DNA from: Candidatus Hydrogenedentota bacterium
GTDB taxonomy: Bacteria > Hydrogenedentota > Hydrogenedentia > Hydrogenedentales > SLHB01
Direction: 5' to 3'
Assembly: GCA_022706165.1 (NCBI GenBank)
Contig: JAKJDA010000095.1
Span: forward strand, 2,563 to 9,077
DNA length: 6,515 bases
The first letter of the stretch is position 1. Every line of letters starts with the position of its first letter. Made by a program: the position numbers and the translations under genes. The notes under the pieces were generated by a model that was given only the letters and a program-made list of their open reading frames with translations, searched no databases and was not told where the DNA came from. Positions 1-5,214 of this stretch are shown here, one piece after another.

Positions 1-1
1 G

Positions 2-85
2 CAACGACACGTCGAGATCGAGTATACTTGGGATCGCATCGCGCGGCAATATGCGGAGACGTATCAGCGCGCATTGGGACGCTGA
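2..85 (+). CDS. C-terminal end of a probable GT4-family glycosyltransferase (partial)
   Basis: Only the last 27 codons and a TGA stop (83-85) are inside the window; the start lies upstream. The visible tail includes VEIEYTWDRIARQYAETY. Tails of the form 'ysWd.iA.qy...Y...l' are typical of the C-terminal helix of GT-B fold, family 4 glycosyltransferases, where it packs back on the N-terminal domain. Position next to a sugar isomerase and an initiating phosphoglycosyl transferase fits a glycan-assembly glycosyltransferase acting at the cytoplasmic face of the membrane. No catalytic residue is visible, so donor and acceptor cannot be proposed. The call rests on a short tail plus context. Confidence 0.55.
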   Translation, partial: QRHVEIEYTWDRIARQYAETYQRALGR

Positions 86-160
86 ATGGGGTAAACGCTT
101 CAAAAAAAGAGCGTGATAAAGAGATGAACGCAATGGCGCAAAGCGATTCCGTCTCTTTTT

Positions 161-200
161 CTCCGAGTTTTCTCTGCGTCCTTTGTGTCTCCGTGGAAAA
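161..200. repeat. Intergenic purine/pyrimidine-skewed near-tandem repeat
   Basis: On the minus strand this stretch reads as loosely repeated 9-10 base units (CACGGAGACA, CAAAGGACG, CAGAGAAAA, CTCGGAGAAA), almost entirely purine plus C. Forward translation gives the 'LCVLCVSV' type of string, which I recall from spurious ORFs annotated over such intergenic repeats in several environmental phyla. It lies in the 136-base gap between the glycosyltransferase end and the isomerase start. Only one copy is in this window, so its interspersed nature comes from general knowledge and is not seen here. I see no convincing promoter elsewhere in this gap. Confidence 0.4.
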
Positions 201-221
201 TCGCAGGAAACGGAGCTTGGC

Positions 222-815
222 ATGGTAACGTTTGACGACTATCTCGGATTGTTGCATGCGACCTTGAAGGGCATCGACCGTGACGCGTTCCAAGCCATGG
301 TCGCGATCGTTCAGCATACGTACGATAACGACAAGGTCATCTATGTCTGCGGCAACGGCGGGAGCGCCGCGACCGCCACGCACATGGTGAACGACCTCGT
401 GAAAGCCCCGGCAGAGGCGTCGGGGCGCCGCCCGATCCGCGCGATCGGCCTGGCCGACAACATGTCCCTTGTCACGGCGTATGCGAACGATATCGCGTAC
501 GCGCAGATTTTCTCGAAGCAGATCGAGGCGTTGGCGCGCCCTGGCGATCTCTTGGTGGCCATTTCCGGCAGCGGCAATTCGCCGAACGTGCTGGAGGCCG
601 CAAAGACGGCCCGCGCCCAAGGGCTGAACGTGGTCGGCATGACGGGCTTCGACGGCGGCGCGTTGAAGGACATCGTGGACGTCCACCTCAACGCCCCGTG
701 CGCCTGCATCGCCGTGGCGGAAGACGCCCACCTAATCCTCGAGCATGCCTTGGTCGAAGTGTTGAAGACCGCGCTGGGCGGCAGGAGCGCCGCGTGTTCG
801 GGCGGATGCGCATGA
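222..815 (+). CDS. SIS-domain phosphosugar isomerase, GmhA-like
   Basis: This 197-residue protein is one SIS domain, the usual length for the sedoheptulose-7-phosphate isomerase (GmhA) family. Residues 43-48 (CGNGGS) form the phosphate-binding turn, and 115-121 (SGSGNSP) is the second SIS signature. GmhA converts sedoheptulose 7-phosphate to D-glycero-D-manno-heptose 7-phosphate in the cytoplasm, the first step toward nucleotide-activated heptose. The classical GmhA zinc/catalytic set is His/Glu/Gln/His. Here the aligned positions read H54, D58, E167 and H175, so two of four differ conservatively and the true substrate may differ. ATG 222 is chosen because GGAG (212-215) sits 6 bases upstream and an SIS helix begins directly after it; in-frame codons further upstream run into the intergenic repeat. 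The C-terminal tail (R188-A197) is Cys/Gly-rich and overlaps the next gene. It is likely the first gene of the operon. Confidence 0.85.
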   Translation: MVTFDDYLGLLHATLKGIDRDAFQAMVAIVQHTYDNDKVIYVCGNGGSAATATHMVNDLVKAPAEASGRRPIRAIGLADNMSLVTAYANDIAYAQIFSKQIEALARPGDLLVAISGSGNSPNVLEAAKTARAQGLNVVGMTGFDGGALKDIVDVHLNAPCACIAVAEDAHLILEHALVEVLKTALGGRSAACSGGCA

Positions 816-1474
816 CCGACGTGACGCCGCGGACCGATCCGCTGTTCTTGTTCTGCAAACGCGCGCTTGATATCGCCGTGGCAACGATGGCGCTCGTGGC
901 CTTGTCGCCGGTCTTTCTCGTCGTTTCGATTGCCATCAAGCTGACCTCGCCCGGACCGGCGCTGTATCGCGGCACGGTGATCGGCAAGGACGGCAAGGCC
1001 TTCACCTACTACAAATTCCGCTCGATGGCGACCGACGGCGACGCGAGCAAACACAAGGAGTTCATCCGCAGGTATGTGGCCGACGGCAAAGGCCATGTGG
1101 ACGACAAGACCGGCGAAGAGGTGTTCAAACTCACGAACGATCCGCGCGTCACCGCCATTGGCAAACTCATCCGCCGCGTGAGCCTCGACGAGTTTCCGCA
1201 GATGCTGAACGTGCTCAAGGGCGACATGTCGATCGTCGGCCCGCGTCCGCCCGTGCCCTATGAATACGAACTCTACGACGCGCGCAAGAAGCTGCGATTG
1301 TTGGTGCGTCCGGGCATTACGGGGCTGAACCAGGTGCGTCGCCGCAGCCAGTCCACGTTTGAGCAGATGTACGCGGATGATCTTGAGTACATCCACAATC
1401 AATCCATCTGGCTCGATGTCAAAATCATGCTGAAAACGCCGTGGGTCATGCTGTTCGGTGCAGGTCCTACGTAG
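812..1474 (+). CDS. Initiating sugar transferase (monotopic phosphoglycosyl transferase)
   Basis: This 220-residue protein is a small bacterial sugar transferase of the WcaJ/PglC catalytic class. Such enzymes move a sugar phosphate from a nucleotide sugar to undecaprenyl phosphate at the inner membrane, starting exopolysaccharide or glycan assembly. Residues 16-45 form the re-entrant membrane helix, with K16-R17, D20 and the helix-breaking S32-P33. KFRSM is at 68-72, the catalytic Asp-Glu dyad is D126-E127 in SLDEFPQ, and VGPRP (142-146) and RPGITGLNQV (166-175) follow. It has no polytopic N-terminal domain, so it is the minimal form. The usual Q-x-R before the conserved Gly reads G54-T-V56 here. 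ATG 812 overlaps the isomerase stop as ATGA, suggesting translational coupling. A GTG at 794 has AGGAG (783-787) at 6-base spacing and would add six residues; it is a serious alternative start. Confidence 0.92.
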   Translation: MTDVTPRTDPLFLFCKRALDIAVATMALVALSPVFLVVSIAIKLTSPGPALYRGTVIGKDGKAFTYYKFRSMATDGDASKHKEFIRRYVADGKGHVDDKTGEEVFKLTNDPRVTAIGKLIRRVSLDEFPQMLNVLKGDMSIVGPRPPVPYEYELYDARKKLRLLVRPGITGLNQVRRRSQSTFEQMYADDLEYIHNQSIWLDVKIMLKTPWVMLFGAGPT

Positions 1475-1489
1475 GAAAAGGATGACGTC

Positions 1490-2605
1490 ATGAAGGCATT
1501 AGTCACCGGCGGAGCCGGGTTTATCGGGTCGCACATCGCGGATCGGCTGTTGGAGCGCGGGTATCACGTGCGCGTGGTGGACAGTCTCCAACCGCGTGTG
1601 CATCCGAAGGGAAAACCCGCGTGGGTAAAACCGGAAATCGAATTCATCCACGGCGACGTGCGCGACAAGGACGTGATGAAGCGCGCGATGGAAGGCGTGG
1701 AGATCATTTCTCACCAAGCCGCGTATCAGGACTACATGCCCGATTTCAGCACCTTCCTCAGCACGAATGCGACGAGTACGGCGCTGATCATGGAACTGAT
1801 CGTCGAGATGAAACTCGACGTCAAGAAGGTCGCGGTGGCGTCGTCGCAGGCAGCGTACGGCGAAGGGCGGTACACCTGCCCCGAGCACGGTCCCTTTGAG
1901 TCGCGCGGACGTTCGTTGGAGCAACTGGAACGTGCGGAATGGGAAGTGAAATGCCCGACGTGCGGACGCGATTCGGATAACCTGCTGCTCGAAGAACATA
2001 TGCACAATCCTTTCAACGCGTACGCCCTCTCGAAACTGTTTGAGGAGATGACGGCATTGCGGTTGGGACGCCTGCACGGCATCCCGGCGACGGCGTTTCG
2101 GTATTCGATCACGCAGGGGCCGAGGCAGTCGCTGTACAACAGTTATTCCGGTGTGAATCGCATTTTCTGCCTGCGGCTGTTGCACGATCTGCCGCCGGTG
2201 ATTTACGAGGACGGCATGCAAAAGCGCGATTATGTGCATATCGACGACGTGGTCGCGGCGAATCTGTTGGCCTTCGATGATCCGCGCACGGATGGCGAGC
2301 CGTTCAACGTGGGCAGCGGCCGCGCGACAACGGTGCGCGAGTTCGCCGCCGAATTGACGAAGATGATGGACAAGGACATCGCGCCGAGCATCCCGGGCGA
2401 GTTCCGCATGGGAGACAACCGCCACAGCGTGTCGTCGATCGAGAAGCTAAAGGCACTGGGCTGGGCGCCGAAGAGGACACTCTCGGATATCTTCGCGGAT
2501 TATCTCGCGTGGATTCAGGGTTTCGGCGACGTGGGCGACTATTTCCGCGAAGCGGACAAGCTGATGCGCGAGGCTGGCGCCGTGCGCGCGGTGAAGCCGT
2601 CGTGA
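1490..2605 (+). CDS. NAD-dependent nucleotide-sugar epimerase, dTDP-L-rhamnose 4-epimerase-like with Cys/His insert
   Basis: This 371-residue extended short-chain dehydrogenase has the Rossmann motif TGGAGFIG (6-13) and D31 at the end of the second strand, which favours NAD. The active site is S118/S119 with Y178-x-x-x-K182. Sugar-nucleotide binding is suggested by GPRQSLYNSYSGV (210-222) and IYEDGMQKRDYVHIDDV (238-254). An insertion after the third-strand Ser carries C130-P-E-H133 and C155-P-T-C158, a likely zinc-binding knuckle. An insert of this kind, together with the QSLYNSYSGV-type segment, is what I associate with dTDP-L-rhamnose 4-epimerases (dTDP-L-rhamnose to dTDP-6-deoxy-L-talose) and close relatives; substrate assignment is inference. 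ATG 1490 has AAAGGA at 1477-1482, 7 bases upstream. It begins 15 bases after the sugar transferase stop and ends in a GTGA overlap with the nucleotidyltransferase, so it belongs to the same operon. Confidence 0.9.
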   Translation: MKALVTGGAGFIGSHIADRLLERGYHVRVVDSLQPRVHPKGKPAWVKPEIEFIHGDVRDKDVMKRAMEGVEIISHQAAYQDYMPDFSTFLSTNATSTALIMELIVEMKLDVKKVAVASSQAAYGEGRYTCPEHGPFESRGRSLEQLERAEWEVKCPTCGRDSDNLLLEEHMHNPFNAYALSKLFEEMTALRLGRLHGIPATAFRYSITQGPRQSLYNSYSGVNRIFCLRLLHDLPPVIYEDGMQKRDYVHIDDVVAANLLAFDDPRTDGEPFNVGSGRATTVREFAAELTKMMDKDIAPSIPGEFRMGDNRHSVSSIEKLKALGWAPKRTLSDIFADYLAWIQGFGDVGDYFREADKLMREAGAVRAVKPS

Positions 2606-3318
2606 AACCAATCCGCAAGGCTTTTTTGCTCGCGGCGGGCCTGGGCGTGCGCCTGCGCCCGCTGACGGATACCGTTCCGAAATGCATGGCGCCGATCAAC
2701 GGACGGCCCCTGTGCGACTATTGGTTCGCGTTGTGCGAGGCCCACGGCATTGACGAGATTCTGATGAACACGCACCACTTGCCGGAACTCGTGCGCGAAT
2801 ACGTATCGCGCCTGCGGCGTCGGGTGAGGGTGCAACTTGCACACGAGGAAACCCTGCTGGGCAGCGCAGGCACGGTGCGCCAGAACGCCGGCTTCGTCGA
2901 TGGCGAGGACGCTTTTCTGGTCATCTATGCCGACAATCTGTCCAACGCCGACCTATCGCGCGTGATGCGTTTTCATGCGTCGCACGGCGCCCCGGCGACG
3001 GTGGCCGCGTTTCGTGCGGCATGTCCGAAACAATGCGGCATTCTGGAGATCGACGCGGCGGGACGCGTGCTGTCTTTCATCGAAAAGCCCGAGAATCCGC
3101 AAAGCGATCTCGCCAATGCGGGGCTGTACGCGCTGAACGTCTCGACCATCGACGAGATTCCAAGCGACAAGCCCGTCGTCGATTTCGGACATGACGTCTT
3201 GCCGAAGTTTGTAGGCCGCATGTACGCGATGCCCCTGGAATGCTATCATCTGGATGTCGGCAATCTGGAGGCATACGAGCAGGCCCAGCGCACCTGCCCT
3301 CCGGACATGCCCCAATAA
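2602..3318 (+). CDS. Sugar-1-phosphate nucleotidyltransferase (NTP_transferase family)
   Basis: This 238-residue GT-A-like nucleotidyltransferase would join a sugar 1-phosphate to an NTP, releasing pyrophosphate, in the cytoplasm. The signature LLAAGLGVRLRPLT (9-22) with P26-K27 is the NTP-binding loop. LLGSAGTVR (85-93), YADN (109-112, metal-binding Asp D110), IEKP (159-162), NAGLYALN (172-179) and the late Asp D218 in YHLDVGN are all in place. Length matches stand-alone mannose-1-phosphate or D-glycero-D-manno-heptose-1-phosphate guanylyltransferase (HddC)-type enzymes; there is no C-terminal left-handed helix domain. With a GmhA-like isomerase in the same operon, an activated heptose is plausible, but no heptose kinase or phosphatase is in the window. 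Base and sugar specificity cannot be read here. Start GTG 2602 overlaps the epimerase stop as GTGA; GGTGA (2590-2594) is only a weak ribosome site, so coupling is likely. Confidence 0.88.
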   Translation: MKPIRKAFLLAAGLGVRLRPLTDTVPKCMAPINGRPLCDYWFALCEAHGIDEILMNTHHLPELVREYVSRLRRRVRVQLAHEETLLGSAGTVRQNAGFVDGEDAFLVIYADNLSNADLSRVMRFHASHGAPATVAAFRAACPKQCGILEIDAAGRVLSFIEKPENPQSDLANAGLYALNVSTIDEIPSDKPVVDFGHDVLPKFVGRMYAMPLECYHLDVGNLEAYEQAQRTCPPDMPQ

Positions 3319-3332
3319 AATATGGGAGCGCT

Positions 3333-4433
3333 ATGCGAAACGCTTGGCTGCTAATGCGAGGGCGCACGGCCGCAACATTCGCCGCGGTCTTGTTGACGTG
3401 GGGAGCGGCCGCCCAACCCGACGCCCTGGACTCCGCGGAAGCGGCAACCGCCGCTGTAGAGGAAGATCGCCCCGATATGCCGTTGCAGGTCCGCGCGTTT
3501 CAGTCCGGCCTGCGCGTGACGGGCATTTCCGTCGCGCCCCGCGTAACGCTTGCGGAACAAACCGATGCGGAAGGCATACGCACCGGCGTGGTCCTCCCCG
3601 AATACATGCGGCCGGAGCGTTTTCTTGGCGTGGCGCCGCAACGCCTCCCGCTGGACATGCGGCTGTTGTGGACGGTCGAAGCGCCGAGCGCTGCACCGAT
3701 CTCGCCTCGGGATTACGCCGTCGAATTGGTGCACCATCAAGGATACGCTCGCCGACATCAAACGCAGAACGGTTCCGCCGAGGACTCTTTTCCACAAGAC
3801 GCGAAGGCCGCCTGTTGGACCGCTCATCGGTTTGCCGCAGCGGCGCACATTCCCCCGGGAGCCTACGACGTGCTCGTGACAAAAATGGCCGTGCCCGTGC
3901 AGACCGTGCCGCTGGGTCAGATGCTGCTGTGGCCGTCGGCGATCCCCCGTCCGGAAGCGACGGAAAAACTGACGGAGGCGTTCCCGGGGGCCATCAGCGT
4001 GTTCAGCGGCGATGCTGCCTTGACGCGATGGTTTTACATGGCCTTCCCCATTCCGCCGTTGCCGTTCGCCGCGAGAAAACTGCTGGTGGTGTCCAGCGCC
4101 GATTATCTCGAAGACGCCGCGAACGAGACGCCCGTCGCGACCATCACCGTGGAATACGCCTCGGGACAGCGCGAGCAGCATGCGTTGCTCCTGGGGCGGC
4201 ACACCGCATCGACATGGCACCGGTTTCATGCACGCGGTTCCGTGAAACACCGGCAGGCCCCTATAGCCTGGTCCTGGCGCGTTGTTCAGGAAACCGCTGA
4301 ATTCGATGCCTGTGCATACAAAGCCGTATTCGATCTGGCCGAATCCGGCCCGCCGCCCGCGAGCCTCTCGATAGCGTACGACGACGATCGCGAAGGCATT
4401 CTCCGTCTCTGGTCCGTGGCCTTCTTGCCCTGA
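3333..4433 (+). CDS. Secreted protein of unknown function, beta-rich
   Basis: I do not recognise this 366-residue protein as a named family. It has a clear Sec signal peptide: basic N-region (R2, R9, R11), hydrophobic 13-23 and a likely cut after AAA (25-27). There is no later membrane helix, no LPxTG and no PEP-CTERM tail, so it should be periplasmic or outside the cell. Residues about 107-186 (LLWTVEAP, DYAVELV, a long polar loop, IPPGAYDVLV) look like the beta-sandwich modules found after membrane glycosyltransferases, with an 'lP...pGaYdv.v' end. Residues about 245-366 (ITVEYASGQ, LLLG, IAWSWRVV, LRLWSVAFLP) resemble jelly-roll carbohydrate-binding-like domains; both resemblances are by eye only. 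ATG 3333 has GGGAG at 3324-3328, and the gap after the nucleotidyltransferase is 14 bases, so it is the operon's last gene. No strong terminator is visible downstream. Confidence 0.7.
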   Translation: MRNAWLLMRGRTAATFAAVLLTWGAAAQPDALDSAEAATAAVEEDRPDMPLQVRAFQSGLRVTGISVAPRVTLAEQTDAEGIRTGVVLPEYMRPERFLGVAPQRLPLDMRLLWTVEAPSAAPISPRDYAVELVHHQGYARRHQTQNGSAEDSFPQDAKAACWTAHRFAAAAHIPPGAYDVLVTKMAVPVQTVPLGQMLLWPSAIPRPEATEKLTEAFPGAISVFSGDAALTRWFYMAFPIPPLPFAARKLLVVSSADYLEDAANETPVATITVEYASGQREQHALLLGRHTASTWHRFHARGSVKHRQAPIAWSWRVVQETAEFDACAYKAVFDLAESGPPPASLSIAYDDDREGILRLWSVAFLP

Positions 4434-4463
4434 CCTCGCAACCGACGCAGCAAGGGAAAAATA

Positions 4464-4492
4464 TTGACAGTATTCACAGGCTATGCTAGACT
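4464..4492 (+). promoter_or_regulatory. Sigma-70-type promoter with extended -10
   Basis: A perfect -35 TTGACA (4464-4469) is followed by a 17-base spacer and -10 TAGACT (4487-4492, four of six consensus bases). A TGC immediately before the -10 (4484-4486) supplies the extended -10 TG. Transcription would start near 4499, leaving a leader of about 49 bases. The site lies in the 114-base gap after the secreted-protein gene, so the next gene can be expressed apart from the polysaccharide operon. The leader contains eight consecutive T residues at 4512-4519. Confidence 0.7.
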
Positions 4493-4531
4493 CGAAGGGC
4501 GTGGAGGCGTCTTTTTTTTGCCAGCATCATC

Positions 4532-4542
4532 AAAGGGAGGAG
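4532..4542 (+). promoter_or_regulatory. Strong ribosome binding site that fixes a GTG start
   Basis: AAAGGGAGGAG contains a full GGAGG core (4536-4540) 7 bases before GTG 4548. This is the strongest Shine-Dalgarno in the window. It rules out starts further upstream in the same frame, since the earliest of them (TTG 4464) falls inside the -35 box. Confidence 0.8.
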
Positions 4543-4547
4543 CCCCG

Positions 4548-4931
4548 GTGGAAACCAGGCGAAGCATGTGGGTGAAGATGGGGGTCATCGCACTGGCTGT
4601 CGCGATAGGCCTGCAAGCGATGCCGGCGCTGGCGCAAAGCTATGACCCGGCGGATGAAATCCCGAAACCAACAGGATTCGAAAAGGGTCTCACGAAGTTC
4701 GGGCGCGGTTTGTCGAACATCATGTTAGGGTGGGCCGAGATTCCGGTGACGTTCGACAAGAAGCTGAAAGAAGGCAAGCCATTGGGATATCTTTTGGGCG
4801 TCGCGCCGGTGTTGGGCGCCGCCCGCGCCTTCATGCGCACCGGAACAGGCGTATTCGAGGCGATTACCTTCCCCTTTTCGGATCGAAGCGTCAACTACGA
4901 GGCCATACTCAAGCCCGACTATATCTTCTAG
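4548..4931 (+). CDS. Exosortase system-associated protein, TIGR04073 family
   Basis: This 127-residue protein is a small exported protein. The signal peptide has basic R4, R5 and K10, a hydrophobic core at about 11-25 and a probable cut after ALA (27-29). The mature part matches what I know of the TIGR04073 family: KFGRGLSNIMLGWAEIP (50-66), a Gly-rich middle (LLGVAPVLGAARA, 82-94), then R97-TGTGVFEAITFPF (to 110) and the tail LKPDYIF (121-127). The family is found in genomes with the exosortase/PEP-CTERM sorting system; its molecular role is unknown. It lacks a PEP-CTERM tail itself, so it is not predicted to be a sorting substrate. It has its own promoter and a strong ribosome site at 4532-4542, and is probably monocistronic, ending at the terminator near 5121. 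Its position after polysaccharide genes agrees with the known clustering of exosortase-related and EPS loci. Confidence 0.85.
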   Translation: METRRSMWVKMGVIALAVAIGLQAMPALAQSYDPADEIPKPTGFEKGLTKFGRGLSNIMLGWAEIPVTFDKKLKEGKPLGYLLGVAPVLGAARAFMRTGTGVFEAITFPFSDRSVNYEAILKPDYIF

Positions 4932-5098
4932 CCTGGATGTTTCACGCGCGCATTGCGCGGGCCGAAGCATCCTCGCAGCGTAGCCATACGCGATGGCGGC
5001 ATGATCGTTGTATCGCGGCGACGCCGATCGTCAGAAATGTGCGGCGTGAGAATCTTCGAAAAGACGTTCGGCGCGGCAAACGGGCAAAGTCCAGGTTC
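4932..5098 (+). other. Untranslated stretch between the TIGR04073 gene and the terminator
   Basis: I see no convincing gene in these 167 bases: frames crossing it have no ribosome site and no recognisable protein. It holds a short hairpin CGCGC-ATT-GCGCG (4947-4959) with no T tract, and a small CGGC-GAC-GCCG hairpin near 5017-5027. It most likely forms the long 3' untranslated region of the TIGR04073 transcript, running to the terminator at 5099-5121. A small RNA ending at that terminator is an alternative; I found no good promoter within the stretch. Confidence 0.4.
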
Positions 5099-5121
5099 AG
5101 CGGGCTTGTGGCCCGTTTTTT
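5099..5121 (+). terminator. Intrinsic (rho-independent) terminator
   Basis: Stem CGGGC (5101-5105) pairs with GCCCG (5111-5115) around the loop TTGTG, and flanking A5099 and G5100 can add two weaker pairs with the first T residues. Six T residues (5116-5121) follow directly. This is a short but well-formed terminator for the TIGR04073 transcript. It separates that gene from the small-protein/HDOD pair downstream, which must then use its own promoter or read-through. Confidence 0.7.
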
Positions 5122-5130
5122 CATGTTGCG

Positions 5131-5150
5131 CAACGCGCCAGCGCGCGTTG
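5131..5150. repeat. Perfect 8-bp inverted repeat (hairpin or operator)
   Basis: CAACGCGC (5131-5138) and GCGCGTTG (5143-5150) are exact reverse complements around the 4-base loop CAGC. The left arm also overlaps a 10-base palindrome GTTGCGCAAC (5125-5134), so two alternative structures compete. There is no T tract, so it is not a terminator by itself. It lies 9 bases after the terminator's T run and ahead of the small-protein gene. It could be an operator or part of a structured leader. Confidence 0.55.
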
Positions 5151-5156
5151 ACGCAG

Positions 5157-5188
5157 GCGCCGATTTCCCGCTTCCGGGACATCGGCGC
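5157..5188. repeat. Long 13-bp hairpin just ahead of a ribosome site
   Basis: GCGCCGAT (5157-5164) pairs exactly with ATCGGCGC (5181-5188). A single T/C mismatch (5165/5180) separates this from an inner stem TCCCG (5166-5170) with CGGGA (5175-5179), closed by the loop CTTC. The stem ends 10 bases before the GGAGG at 5199-5203 that serves the small gene at 5215. A structure this strong in a leader would affect translation or RNA stability, or the DNA form could bind a dimeric regulator. No T run follows, so it is not a terminator. Confidence 0.65.
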
Positions 5189-5198
5189 GGCACGATGC

Positions 5199-5203
5199 GG
5201 AGG
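5199..5203 (+). promoter_or_regulatory. Ribosome binding site supporting a TTG start
   Basis: GGAGG (5199-5203) lies 11 bases before TTG 5215, slightly long spacing. No ATG, GTG or TTG exists in this frame between the upstream stop (5149-5151) and TTG 5215, so this is the first usable start. It is the main local evidence that the small reading frame downstream is translated. Confidence 0.5.
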
Positions 5204-5214
5204 AGCGAATCGTT

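Noticed and set aside
28..228. Small plus-strand reading frame across the upstream gene end and the repeat
   Set aside because: It overlaps the glycosyltransferase tail in another frame and its C-terminal part is the spurious 'LCVLCVSV' translation of the intergenic repeat.
341..1402. Long minus-strand reading frame (353 codons) opposite the isomerase and sugar transferase
   Set aside because: It is antisense to two well-recognised proteins, its translation is Arg/His/Ala-rich with no motif, and GC-rich coding DNA commonly creates such frames.
3351..4250. Minus-strand frame opposite the secreted-protein gene
   Set aside because: Composition typical of an antisense shadow (His/Arg/Gly-rich) and no ribosome site or motif. 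Because the sense protein is itself unrecognised this deserved a look, but the signal peptide and operon spacing favour the plus strand.
3254..4300. Long plus-strand frame (348 codons) overlapping the secreted-protein gene
   Set aside because: Extremely Arg-rich with no domain pattern; the alternative frame has a proper ribosome site, a signal peptide and beta-strand periodicity.
5040..5121. Possible c-di-GMP (GEMM) or other riboswitch before the terminator, suggested by GGCAAAC and GGGCAAAG
   Set aside because: The conserved paired elements and GAAA tetraloop/receptor pattern of GEMM are not present in order, and I could not fit another known riboswitch. An Rfam covariance search would settle it.
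5148..5176. Promoter with TTGACG (5148-5153) for the small-protein/HDOD pair
   Set aside because: No acceptable -10 lies 16-18 bases downstream, and the TTGACG is partly inside the inverted repeat.
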